64,000 bases of DNA, from NCBI RefSeq assembly GCF_007833165.1, contig NZ_VOBQ01000007.1:1-64000 (forward strand), in the 5' to 3' direction. Positions 48,525-57,434 of the stretch are shown piece by piece. The notes under the pieces are model-generated. The model saw only the letters and a list, made by a program, of their open reading frames with translations. It ran no database searches and had not been told where the DNA came from. Source of the stretch: Caenimonas sedimenti. Lineage in GTDB: Bacteria > Pseudomonadota > Gammaproteobacteria > Burkholderiales > Burkholderiaceae_C. Position 1 is the first letter of the stretch. Every line of letters starts with the position of its first letter. The position numbers and the translations under genes are program-made.

Positions 48525-50426
48525 CTACTGCGACTTCTCGAGCGCCTCCTCCGCCATCAGCATCCGCTGCAGCTGCTCCGCCGGCACCGGCGGGCTGAAC
48601 AGGAACCCCTGCGCCTGGTCGCAACCCAGGCGGCGCAGCATGTCGGCCTGCGCCTGCGTTTCCACGCCTTCGGCCACCACCTTCAGGTTGAGCCCGCGCG
48701 CCAGTGAAACGCAGGTGCGCACGATGCCCTCGTAGGCGGCGTCGGCGGTGATCTTCTTGACGAAGGCGCGGTCGATCTTCAGCTCGTCGATCGGCAAGGT
48801 GACGATGTAGGCGAGCGACGAATAGCCGGTGCCGAAATCGTCGATCGCGACCGGGATGCCGAGCTTGCGCACCTGCTCCAGCACGGCAATGGCGCGCTCC
48901 ATGTCGGAGATCAGGATGCTCTCCGTGACTTCGATGCCCAGCGCGGACGCATCCCCACCCAGTGTGGCGAGCGCGCGCTCCAGCATCAGCAGGAAGCCAT
49001 CGTCGCGCAACTGCGCGGCCGCCACATTGACGGCGATGCGGGGCGCGGGCAGGCCGGCGGCCTTCCACGCCAGCCAGTCCTCGATGGCGCGCTCCAGGAT
49101 GCGCTGGCCCACCAGGCCGATCAGCCCGGTGGTCTCCAGCGCGGGAACGAACTCGCCGGGCGGCACCAGACCGCGCGCCGGGTCCATCCACCGCACGAGG
49201 GCCTCCACGCCGGCGATGCGCCCGGTCTCCAGTTCCACCTTGGGCTGGTAGTAGTTGACGAACTCGGTGCGGGCCAGCGCCAGCCGCAACTGCGGCTCCA
49301 GCCGGTAGTGCAGGCTCTGCACGTTGTCCACCGACCGGTCGAAGAAGGCCATGGGCTGCTCGCGCTCGATGGCGACCTGCAGCGCCGCGTCCGCGGCATT
49401 CACCACCTCGTCGAGCGTCGCGCCGTCGCCCGGATAGGCGGCAAACCCCAGGTTGACCGGGCACACCAGCGAGAGCTGGTTGACTTCATACGGCGCCGCC
49501 AGGCTCGCCGCCAGCCCCGGGGCCCGCTTCCGGGCGAATTCGGCCGGGTCGACGCCGGGAAAGAACAGGATGAAGAGGCCCCGCTTGATGCGGCCGATGA
49601 AAGCCCCATGCTCGGTGAACGCGCGCAGCCGGTCGGCGGTCTGCTTGATCAGGCCGTCGGCCACGCGGAAGCCGTGCGCCGAGTTGATCTGGTTGATCGT
49701 CTTCAGCTTGACGAAGCAGACCATGCCTTTCTCGGCCTTGGTCTGGTCGAATTCCGCCTCGAAGTGGAACCAGTTGGGCAGGCCTGTCAGCCGGTCGGTT
49801 TCGGTGGCGATGCGCAGCTGGCGTCGCAAGGTGAGCTGCGTCGCGATGGCCTTGGCAAGTTTGTCCAGGCCATCGCGCTGCGCCTCGGTCAGCGTGCGCG
49901 CCACGTGGTCCATCACGCACAAGGTTCCGATGGCGCTGCCCTCGCGCGTGCGCAGCGGCGCGCCCGCGTAGAAGCGCAGCTCCGGCCCCTCCGGGCCCCA
50001 GGGCTGCGAATCGGCCCAGCCCAGCCGGGCCACGTCGGGAATTTCCAGCAGCCGGTCCGCATCGAGGATGGCGTGGGAACAGAAGCCCTTGTCCCGCGGC
50101 AGCTGCGCCAGCGGCACGCCCACGCGCGACTTGTACCACTGGCGATCGCCGTCGACGAAGGTCAGCGCCCCCATCGGCGCGCCGCACACCAGGGCGGCCA
50201 GCTGCACCAGGCGGTCGTAGTCGTCGTCGGGGGCGGTGTCGAGGATCGCGAAGCTGCGCAGCTCCGCGAGCCGCTCAGGCTCATCGGCGGGATGCAGCGC
50301 GCCGGTGTAGAGCCAGGCGGGCCGCCCGCTGCCCCGGCCCGTGCGCGGCGCCGGCAGGTCGTCGAACAGCAGCGCGGGTGCGTCATCCCCGGCGAAAGGC
50401 GCTGTTGGCAAGACGGCTCCTTTCAC
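48525..50426 (-). CDS. GAF-(degenerate GGDEF)-EAL phosphodiesterase
   Basis: 633 aa. A GAF domain at about 45-195 (FAILDTAPDDDYDRLVQLAALV, GTLCVMDH), a GGDEF-fold domain whose active site reads RIKRGLFILFFPG rather than GGDEF, and an EAL domain with GVEALVRW, NVAAAQLRDDGF, IEVTESIL, DDFGTGYSS, LKIDRAFVKKI and VAEGVET. Expected to degrade c-di-GMP, with the GGDEF domain at most a GTP sensor. GTG start at 50426 with AAGGA 5 bp upstream. Last gene of the nine-gene exopolysaccharide run, only 7 bp after the FimV-like gene, so a local c-di-GMP sink is likely. Confidence 0.9.
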   Translation of the reverse strand: MKGAVLPTAPFAGDDAPALLFDDLPAPRTGRGSGRPAWLYTGALHPADEPERLAELRSFAILDTAPDDDYDRLVQLAALVCGAPMGALTFVDGDRQWYKSRVGVPLAQLPRDKGFCSHAILDADRLLEIPDVARLGWADSQPWGPEGPELRFYAGAPLRTREGSAIGTLCVMDHVARTLTEAQRDGLDKLAKAIATQLTLRRQLRIATETDRLTGLPNWFHFEAEFDQTKAEKGMVCFVKLKTINQINSAHGFRVADGLIKQTADRLRAFTEHGAFIGRIKRGLFILFFPGVDPAEFARKRAPGLAASLAAPYEVNQLSLVCPVNLGFAAYPGDGATLDEVVNAADAALQVAIEREQPMAFFDRSVDNVQSLHYRLEPQLRLALARTEFVNYYQPKVELETGRIAGVEALVRWMDPARGLVPPGEFVPALETTGLIGLVGQRILERAIEDWLAWKAAGLPAPRIAVNVAAAQLRDDGFLLMLERALATLGGDASALGIEVTESILISDMERAIAVLEQVRKLGIPVAIDDFGTGYSSLAYIVTLPIDELKIDRAFVKKITADAAYEGIVRTCVSLARGLNLKVVAEGVETQAQADMLRRLGCDQAQGFLFSPPVPAEQLQRMLMAEEALEKSQ

Positions 50427-50433
50427 GATTCCT

Positions 50434-52269
50434 TCACTGCGCCAGCGCCGGCCGCGGCAACGGCTCGAGCGTGAGCTCGCCCTCGCTCCATTCGTCCGGC
50501 GCGGCCGCCGCGTTGAGGTCGAAGTCCACGGCGAAGTTGTGCGCGCGGCCGAAATCACCGCCCGACAGGTCGAACCCGCCCGTGTCCAGGTCGGCCCACG
50601 GTGCCATCACGGCCGACTCGGCGCGCTGGCCCATGGCGGCCGCGGCCGGTCCCATCTGCATGTGCTGCGCCAGGTCGTAGAGCCACACGAGGTCGCGCCA
50701 GGCTTCCAGCGAGATCTGGTAGTCCGAGCTTTCCGGCTTGGCGAACAGCCGCTTTTCGATGATGTCCAGCGCGGGCGGGGTCGGCCACACCGCCGCGATG
50801 CGGGCCGCGAGCTTGGGATGGCATTCGAGGCCGCCGGGCGCATTCAGTTCGTCCATCGAAGGCGCGACGATCTCGAACTTCTCGTGGAAGCGGCGGCGCA
50901 GCAGCGGGATCTCGCGCGCCTCGTCCTCCCCCTGCGCGCACATCTGCATCAGCTCGTAGTACGCCAGCGGCGACGGCGAGGTGGCGTCCGCCAGGTGCGA
51001 ACGCAGCACCGCCTTGGCGTCGTCCGTGAGGCCCAGCGAGCGCAGGAACTCCGCCTCCTGCAGCGCGGAGGCCAGCGCGTCGACCCGGAAGATGTGCACC
51101 TTGGCATCGGCGCGGGCCCGCGCGGACTTCACCTTGGCGGCGAGGACGGCCTGGGCGGCGGCCACCTCGGGCCCGGCCCGGCTGGCTGGAGACGCCGACG
51201 GGACGAAGGGGTCGAACGGCGGCAGCGACGGCTGGGCCGCGGCCGGGGTGGATGCGGGTTGGCTGGCCGGGGCTTCCTGCCGCGGGGTGGGCAGCGTGGG
51301 TTCCGGATCGAAGACGGATGCCTGCGGCGTCGCGGGCACACCGTACCAATGGCCCGCGGGCGCCCCGCTGAACGCGCCACGCCGCCACAGCAACGCGGCC
51401 CCCACCACACCGAGCGCCGCCAGCAGCACGAAGGGCAGCAGATTGGACGCCGCGGCGGGCGCGGCAGGCAGATCGGCCCGGCGCTGCACCTGTAGCACCT
51501 CGGCCCGAGTGCGGCCAGCCGCCAGGCGCAGCGAAGCGAGTTCGGCCTCCAGCGACTGCAGCAGCGCCGTGGTCCGCATCAGCTCCTGCGGTTCGGCGTT
51601 GAACGCCTGCCACAGGCGCGCGGCCACCACGCGCTGCGCGGGGTCGCCCAGCGGGTTGGCCAGCATGCCGGAGACGCGCAGGATCGCCGGGCGATCGCCG
51701 GCCACCGGCTCCATGCGCGGGCGCGGCGCTTCGGGCTGCGCCCGCGGCACGCGGGCGACCACCGGGAGCACGCCGGCTCCGGCGGCACGCGTCGCGACCT
51801 CCGCCTTGGCCACCCGCACATCCGCCACCGGTTGCGGGGCTGAGGCGACTGCCGGTACCACCGCTGCTGCGCGCGCCACGACGGGTGGCGGCGCTTCGTG
51901 CGGCAAGGGCTCGGCCAGCACGGCGTAGCGCCGGGTCACGCTGCTGCCGCACCCGGCGCGCACCGCGACGGAAACGGCTGGCTCATCCACCGGCACATCC
52001 ACCAGAACCTGCAGGCGCGTTTCGCTGCCGGCGCCGTGGACAAAGGTTTGCACATGTTTCCCGTCGATCCGCCGGCTGCCGTAGTACACCTCGGCGTTCG
52101 CGCAATCATTCCGGCCGGTGCCGTCGAATCGCGCCGGCACGCTGAATTCCAGCGATCGCCCCAGCCACGCCTGGGCGCGCGCGGGCCCGAGGGACTGGGC
52201 GGCGGCCGGAAAACAGGCGGCCAGCAGCAGCGCTGCGGCGATACGGGGGGGCGACAAGATTGCTTTCAT
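50434..52269 (-). CDS. FimV-like protein
   Basis: 611 aa. Signal peptide (MKAILSPPRIAAALLLAACFPAAAQS), then a FimV-like N-terminal region (LGPARAQAWLGRSLEFSVPARFDG and CANAEVYYG), a Pro/Ala-rich linker, one TM (LLPFVLLAALGVVGAALLWRR, about 320) and a cytosolic part with a TPR/FimV C-terminal-like segment (ALQEAEFLRSLGLTDDAKAVLRSH). FimV recruits envelope machines to the cell pole, so this may anchor the exopolysaccharide complex; that is inference. It is 72 bp downstream of the lipoprotein gene and 7 bp ahead of the EAL gene. Confidence 0.75.
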   Translation of the reverse strand: MKAILSPPRIAAALLLAACFPAAAQSLGPARAQAWLGRSLEFSVPARFDGTGRNDCANAEVYYGSRRIDGKHVQTFVHGAGSETRLQVLVDVPVDEPAVSVAVRAGCGSSVTRRYAVLAEPLPHEAPPPVVARAAAVVPAVASAPQPVADVRVAKAEVATRAAGAGVLPVVARVPRAQPEAPRPRMEPVAGDRPAILRVSGMLANPLGDPAQRVVAARLWQAFNAEPQELMRTTALLQSLEAELASLRLAAGRTRAEVLQVQRRADLPAAPAAASNLLPFVLLAALGVVGAALLWRRGAFSGAPAGHWYGVPATPQASVFDPEPTLPTPRQEAPASQPASTPAAAQPSLPPFDPFVPSASPASRAGPEVAAAQAVLAAKVKSARARADAKVHIFRVDALASALQEAEFLRSLGLTDDAKAVLRSHLADATSPSPLAYYELMQMCAQGEDEAREIPLLRRRFHEKFEIVAPSMDELNAPGGLECHPKLAARIAAVWPTPPALDIIEKRLFAKPESSDYQISLEAWRDLVWLYDLAQHMQMGPAAAAMGQRAESAVMAPWADLDTGGFDLSGGDFGRAHNFAVDFDLNAAAAPDEWSEGELTLEPLPRPALAQ

Positions 52270-52329
52270 GGCCTTACATACTGTAAAAACCCCGGCCATC
52301 CCGACTGTGGGAAAGCCGGTCCTGTCGGT

Positions 52330-52345
52330 GTAGGACAAGGACTAC
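52330..52345. promoter_or_regulatory. GTAGG-N6-CCTAC motif, copy 2
   Basis: GTAGG (52330-52334) and ACTAC (52341-52345), one mismatch to the palindrome, 61 bp upstream of the FimV-like gene start and overlapping the 3' end of the lipoprotein gene. It could mark an internal promoter of the exopolysaccharide operon. Confidence 0.4.
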
Positions 52346-53163
52346 CGCGGCTGCTGTCCGGCTGAAAGCTGCTGGACCAGCGGCGCTGTGACATAGCGCG
52401 GGCCCTCGAACAGGTAGATCGGAAAGCCTCCATAGGTCGCCAGTTGGGGCCGAAGCTCTTCCACCGTCGCCGGGCGGAAGCCGCCTCCCGGCCTGGGCCG
52501 GAACGCTTCGGCGATCACCCGCACGCGCTCCTTGCCGAGGCGGCGCACCAGGACGTTGGCGTAGTGCCTGGCGACATAGGGCTCGCGCGCGTGCACGCCC
52601 ACTCCGTCCTGGAAGAACACGCCGACGTCGCGCGGCAGCCACTCCACGAGTTGCTCCGCCAGCTCCTCCGGGCCGACGTTCGCGCTGTCGTAGACGCTGA
52701 TCCACAACGGGCGGGGCAACAGGTCCAGCAGCGGGCCCAGGCGCTTCGCCTCGACCCAGGTCGGGTCGATTTCCACCGGGAAATACCAGCCCGCGACGTT
52801 CACCGGCGGCGGCTTCTTCGCGAGCTCCACCGACAGCCGCGCGAGCGGCTCGATGTCCGCCCGGGCCGCCCGCTCGTCGAACCGGCCCGCCAGGCCGACG
52901 ATCACTTCCTGGGCCCAGGGCTGCGCCGCGATGCGCTGCCAGTCCGGCTGCTTCGCTCCCGGTGGCAGGTCGGTCCCGTTGATGAACGCGAGGCCATCGA
53001 CCACCGTCCATTGCACCAGCAGCCGCCGCACGCCCAACCGCTCCCAGTCGCCGCGGGGCTCCGTCGTCTCGTTGTCGATCTGCCAGACCACCCCTTCGAT
53101 CGGAGGGACGGTCACGGCGCAACCGGCCATCAGCAGGGCCAGGGAAGCAAGCAACGCTTTCAT
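52342..53163 (-). CDS. DUF4434-like glycosidase-type lipoprotein
   Basis: 273 aa. Lipobox ALLMAGC. The mature protein reads as a TIM-barrel glycosidase-like domain: RRLLVQWTVVDGLAF, VNVAGWYFPVEIDPTWVE, PLWISVYDSANVGPEEL, VGVFFQDGVGVHAREPY, RVRVIAEAFRPRPG. DUF4434 and related families show the same GWYxPxEID and QDG lines. The ATG shares one base with the nfrA stop (TGATG). In an exopolysaccharide operon such a protein might trim or hydrolyse the glycan. Catalytic acids not assigned. Confidence 0.7.
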   Translation of the reverse strand: MKALLASLALLMAGCAVTVPPIEGVVWQIDNETTEPRGDWERLGVRRLLVQWTVVDGLAFINGTDLPPGAKQPDWQRIAAQPWAQEVIVGLAGRFDERAARADIEPLARLSVELAKKPPPVNVAGWYFPVEIDPTWVEAKRLGPLLDLLPRPLWISVYDSANVGPEELAEQLVEWLPRDVGVFFQDGVGVHAREPYVARHYANVLVRRLGKERVRVIAEAFRPRPGGGFRPATVEELRPQLATYGGFPIYLFEGPRYVTAPLVQQLSAGQQPR

Positions 53164-55283
53164 CAATAGGACAGAAGGGTATTGAAGTACACGCCGTCGC
53201 CACGGTCAGCGCCCGAAATCCGCGCACGGTATTGCAACGTCATGTCCACATACGAGCGCGGCGCGGTGTACTTGTCCTCGCGGAACCAGTGCCGCACGCT
53301 CACGCCGGGGCCGGCGCCGATCGCGCTCTTGGGGCTTTCCACCGAGCTGTAATCCGCCGCCACGACGGCGTGGGGATAGACCACGGTGCGGCCCGAGCCG
53401 CCCACCAGGAAGCTGCGGCCGAACATCACGGAGCCGAGCGCGTAGTTGCGCTGGCCTTCGAGGTAGCGGCCGACTTCAGCGGAGATGCGCGTGGTCCACC
53501 AGCTCGGCACGTCGACCCGCAGGTCGGTGCCCAGGTCCAGCGAGTACGCAGCCTGCGCGAGCCAGTCGCCCTCGACCTCCGGACCGAACACGCGGCTCAG
53601 CGAGAGCACCGCGTTGTGCCCCGACAGCGGCTTCCAGCGTGCGCCCAGCGCGCCCTGGAAACTGTCGCTGCCCTCGAGGCCGCCGGCTTCGCTGTGCAGC
53701 GTCTGGAAGCCGCGCGCGAACAGTTCCACGAACTGGCCGTTGCGGAAGCCCCAGGGCCGCCAGTAGGCCTCGACGCCGGCCTGGGTGACCTTGCGGCCGC
53801 CGGGGCCGCCGACCGAGCCGAACAGCGGCACGGCACTGCCGCCATTGCTCATGGTGAGCGATGCCAGGACGCCCCACTTGCGCGAGATCTCCGCGACGGC
53901 ACGCCGGGTGTCGTACACCATCTGCGGCTCCAGCTTCAGCTGCAGGCTGTCGACCGCGTCGATGGCGCGCTTGAAGTAGCCGACCGCCTCGTCGTCCTGG
54001 CGCGCTCGCATCGAGGCATAGCCGGCGTCGAGCAGCGACGTGGGCGGCAGGCCGCCCGCCGCATCCGCCTGCCGGAAGGATTCGCGCGCCGCCTGGTGGT
54101 CGCCCACGCGGGTGGAGAAGTACGCCAGGTCCAGCCGCGAGGCGCCGGGCATGTCGTCACCGAGCGCGCGCGCGGCGGCCGCGGCCTGCTTGGCCTCTTC
54201 CACCTGCCCGGCCGCCAGCGCCGCGTTCATGCGCAGCAGCTGCCAGTCACGCTGGCCGGGCGATGCCGCCGTGGCTTCGCGCGCCAGTTCGAGCGCGCGC
54301 TGCGCGTCCTTCTGCTCCAGCGCCCGGTAGGCGGCGCCCGCCGCCGCGTGGCCCGGCATCAGCGGGACGGATCCGGCCAGCACCGTGCAGGTCTGGCTGG
54401 CCACGACATTGGCGCAATCGAGCGCCGGCAGCGCCACGGTGATGGGCGCGCCGCCGCTGCTCGCTCGCGCCCGCGCCAGGTCGCGCCGCGCGGCGGCTTC
54501 GGTGTCGCTCGCCTGCAGCGGCTGCAGGAGTTCCGCGGCTTTCGCTCCATCGCCGCGGGACAGGGCCAGGTCGGCCGCCAGCAGGCGGATCTGACGTTGC
54601 GACGGCGGTGGCAGGCCGCGCTGCTGCAGCGCGCGGTCCAGGTCCGCGGCCGCTTCCGCCGTCCGCCCCAGCTGGTGGCGCGCATAGCCGCGCAAGGCGA
54701 GCGGTGCCGCGCTGTCCGGCAGCAGCGCGAGGGTCTCGCCCGCGACGCGTTCCGCTTCCGCCAGTTGCGCGGCACGCACCAGCGCATGCACCAGGGCGAG
54801 CCGGTAGCCGGCGTTTTCTGGCGCATCGGCCACGGCCAGGCGGCCGTGCGCGATCGCGGAGGTCAGGTCATTGGCCTGCAGCGCCTGGTACATGGCCGCG
54901 CCGGAGGCCTGGGCCCGTGCGCGCGTGAAGTCGGCGCGGGCGCGGGCCAGCGCGGCGTCGTCGCCGCTCGCCTGGGCCGCCCGGTCCAGCGACTGCTGGG
55001 CGCCGCCCATCTGGCCGGCCGCCAGCTGCGCCTGTGCCAGCAGCAGCCAGTAGTCGCGGCGGTCCGGGGCGAGCTGCACGGCGCGCTGCGCGTGCTCCAC
55101 CGCGGCCGCGTAGTCCTTCCGCTCGAAGGCCTTGTAGCCAGCGTCCGCCGCGGCATGGGCCGCGGGCGGCGGGTTGCGTCCAGCGGGCGCCGTGGTCTGG
55201 GCACCCGCGGAACAAAGAAAAATCGCCAGCGCACCGGCGATGGCGAGGTGGATGGGTCGTTGTTTTTGTTGGGCTGGGCTCAT
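53163..55283 (-). CDS. nfrA: NfrA-like outer-membrane TPR/beta protein
   Basis: 706 aa. Signal peptide to about residue 29, then TPR-type repeats (about 47-440; DAGYKAFERKDYAAAVEHAQRAVQLAPD and many more), and a C-terminal beta-rich domain of about 240 aa (EAYWRPWGFRNGQFVELFARG; NYALGSVMFGRSFLVGG; RHWFREDKYTAPRSYVDMTLQYR) matching the NfrA C-terminal family. In E. coli NfrA is the outer-membrane phage N4 receptor and exports the NfrB-made glycan. The ATG overlaps the nfrB stop (ATGA). This fits glycan export through the outer membrane. Confidence 0.88.
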   Translation of the reverse strand: MSPAQQKQRPIHLAIAGALAIFLCSAGAQTTAPAGRNPPPAAHAAADAGYKAFERKDYAAAVEHAQRAVQLAPDRRDYWLLLAQAQLAAGQMGGAQQSLDRAAQASGDDAALARARADFTRARAQASGAAMYQALQANDLTSAIAHGRLAVADAPENAGYRLALVHALVRAAQLAEAERVAGETLALLPDSAAPLALRGYARHQLGRTAEAAADLDRALQQRGLPPPSQRQIRLLAADLALSRGDGAKAAELLQPLQASDTEAAARRDLARARASSGGAPITVALPALDCANVVASQTCTVLAGSVPLMPGHAAAGAAYRALEQKDAQRALELAREATAASPGQRDWQLLRMNAALAAGQVEEAKQAAAAARALGDDMPGASRLDLAYFSTRVGDHQAARESFRQADAAGGLPPTSLLDAGYASMRARQDDEAVGYFKRAIDAVDSLQLKLEPQMVYDTRRAVAEISRKWGVLASLTMSNGGSAVPLFGSVGGPGGRKVTQAGVEAYWRPWGFRNGQFVELFARGFQTLHSEAGGLEGSDSFQGALGARWKPLSGHNAVLSLSRVFGPEVEGDWLAQAAYSLDLGTDLRVDVPSWWTTRISAEVGRYLEGQRNYALGSVMFGRSFLVGGSGRTVVYPHAVVAADYSSVESPKSAIGAGPGVSVRHWFREDKYTAPRSYVDMTLQYRARISGADRGDGVYFNTLLSY

Positions 55284-57415
55284 GATGGTTGGGCTTGGGC
55301 GTTGAAGAACCTTCTTTGTTCCTGGACCACCTGCTCGACCACGTCGCGCAGGATCACCCGCTGCTCGACCAGGTAGTCGCCGATCCGGCCATGCTTGTCG
55401 GGCCGGTATTCGCGCATTGCATTCTCGAATTCGTCGCGGCGCAAGAGCCCGCGCTCGATCAGCATGTCGCCCAGCAACGGACCGCTGGGAACCTCCGGCG
55501 CGCGGCCACCGCCCAGCCCCTTCTCGCTGAGCAGCCGGAGGGCCACGGCCAGTTCGCCTTCGCGGGCGATGCGTTGCACGGGTGCCTGGCCCAGCGCGGC
55601 CTCGAACTCCGCCAGCGCGGCTTCCGACAACGGACTCGCCACCGCCAGCACCGGCCGGCCGTTCTTGTTCAGCCCCATGTGAACGGCCCGGTGCCGGATC
55701 GCCAGCATCAGCGGCACGTCGGCCGCGTGCTTGCGCACCAGATCGGCCGTGAGGTTGGCCCGCGGCAGGTCGGCCTGGTAGGCGATGGCTTCCGCCAGCG
55801 TCTCCTCGTCCAGCCAGCCGTTCGACACCAGCACCCGGCCGAGCGGGACGTCGCTGGCGGACTGCTGCTCCAGCGCGCGCGCCAGGGCGGTGTCGTCCAC
55901 CGCGTTCCAGGACTTCAGCAGTTCACCCAGGCGCTGCCGGCGGCGCGCCAGCTGCACGCTGCTCGGGAATTCATGGGCGGTCTTGTCCCAGGCGAGCCGC
56001 GTGCCACGGAACAGGTAGGAGAGGTACATCTTCCAGGCCCGCGCGACCGCCATGCAGTTGACGAAGTTGCCGACCACCATGCGAGGCAGCGACATCAGCC
56101 CATGCTCCCAGCCGTACAGCACCGTCGTGAAGTAGACGCGATGCGCCGCCCGGATGACGAGGAAGATGGCGTTGATGAAGAGCAGCGCCCGCCAGAAGCT
56201 GCCCTGCTCGAACAGGGACGGGTAGTAGGCGTTCCACCAACCCGTGGCCAGCCCGACGTGGAACAGCACGAAGTGAATCACCAGCAGGTACGCCAAGATG
56301 CTGGCGAATGCCGTCAACACGCCCTTGCGGTCGTGCAGCAGCAGGTAGCGCGCGGCCAGCGTGCGCCCGCGCCAACGGATCTGCTCCCAGCTCTGCAGGC
56401 CAATGCCCAGCACCCAGCGCGCCTTCTGCCGGTAGGCCGCGCGGAAGTTGTCGGGGAAATACTCGCGCACGCACAGCGGCATCTGCATCAGCAGCTCGCG
56501 CCGCTTCTTGCTGCCCCAGGAGGTGCGGCTGATGTGGAAGGTGACCGGGAACACGCCGAAGATCGACTGCATGTTCATCTGCGCAAGGCGCATGCCGACG
56601 TCGTAGTCCTCCGTCAGGCTGTCGACGTTGAACGGCTTGTTGCGCGTGGTGCCGACCAGCGCGATCAGCGCCTTGCGCGAGAAGCACGTACCGACGCCAG
56701 CGGAAGGCACCATGCCCGAGACGCTTTCGCGCACGACCATCTCCTTGGCGTGGCTTTCGGCGAACTCGTCCATGTAGGTGCCCGCCACGAGCTCGTACCA
56801 GTCGCGCTCCAGCGAGGCCACCGGCAGCTGGATCATGTCCTTGCGCGGCAGCAGGTAGTTGAAGAACTTCAGCTCCAGCGGGTGGACGACGTCCTCGCTG
56901 TCGTGCAGCGCGACGCCCGCGAACTCGACACCGTTGTCACGCTCATGCGCGAAGATCGCGTCCACCACGAAGTTGAGGCAGTCCGCCTTGGACGTCGGGC
57001 CTGGGTGCGGCACTTCCACGCGGTGGATCCGCGGGTAGCGCTTGGCCATGCGCTCGACCTCTTCGACGGTCGCCGGGTCGTTGACGTAGGTGCCGATGAA
57101 GATCTGGTAGTTCTGGTACTCCAGCACCTCCACCATGTTCTGCACCATGGCGGCGATGACATCGCTCTCCTGCCAGGCCGGCACCATGATGGCCAGGGGC
57201 TGCTCCTGCCGGTCGCGCAGCATCTCCGGGGTCAGCTTCGAATAGCGGCCGTCGCGTTCCACCTTCACCCGCCGGAAGATCCGGCGGGTCCAGTACCAGA
57301 GATCGATGAACACGTCGTCCAGCGACGAGATGAAGATGATCAGCGCCAGGATCGCGGCGACCACCTCCAGCCCCGAGTTGTACTCGGCGACGATCAGGTC
57401 CCAGTTCATGTCCAT
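55280..57415 (-). CDS. nfrB: NfrB-like processive glycosyltransferase with MshEN c-di-GMP motifs
   Basis: 711 aa. TM segment 18-40, then a GT2 catalytic domain with VNDPAT (111-116), HDSED (171-175), TEDYD (268-272) and QKARW (330-334), the D, DxD, TED and QxxRW motifs of processive synthases; then TM helices about 365-395 and 405-435. The C-terminal region holds four 24-residue MshEN-type units that open xLG and end in Q (last residue Tyr in one): 495-518, 524-547, 647-670, 677-700. MshEN modules bind c-di-GMP. E. coli NfrB is reported to be a c-di-GMP-activated glycan synthase. Coupled to nfrA downstream. Confidence 0.93.
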   Translation of the reverse strand: MDMNWDLIVAEYNSGLEVVAAILALIIFISSLDDVFIDLWYWTRRIFRRVKVERDGRYSKLTPEMLRDRQEQPLAIMVPAWQESDVIAAMVQNMVEVLEYQNYQIFIGTYVNDPATVEEVERMAKRYPRIHRVEVPHPGPTSKADCLNFVVDAIFAHERDNGVEFAGVALHDSEDVVHPLELKFFNYLLPRKDMIQLPVASLERDWYELVAGTYMDEFAESHAKEMVVRESVSGMVPSAGVGTCFSRKALIALVGTTRNKPFNVDSLTEDYDVGMRLAQMNMQSIFGVFPVTFHISRTSWGSKKRRELLMQMPLCVREYFPDNFRAAYRQKARWVLGIGLQSWEQIRWRGRTLAARYLLLHDRKGVLTAFASILAYLLVIHFVLFHVGLATGWWNAYYPSLFEQGSFWRALLFINAIFLVIRAAHRVYFTTVLYGWEHGLMSLPRMVVGNFVNCMAVARAWKMYLSYLFRGTRLAWDKTAHEFPSSVQLARRRQRLGELLKSWNAVDDTALARALEQQSASDVPLGRVLVSNGWLDEETLAEAIAYQADLPRANLTADLVRKHAADVPLMLAIRHRAVHMGLNKNGRPVLAVASPLSEAALAEFEAALGQAPVQRIAREGELAVALRLLSEKGLGGGRAPEVPSGPLLGDMLIERGLLRRDEFENAMREYRPDKHGRIGDYLVEQRVILRDVVEQVVQEQRRFFNAQAQPS

Positions 57416-57434
57416 CCCCTTTCAGTGAAGCGCA

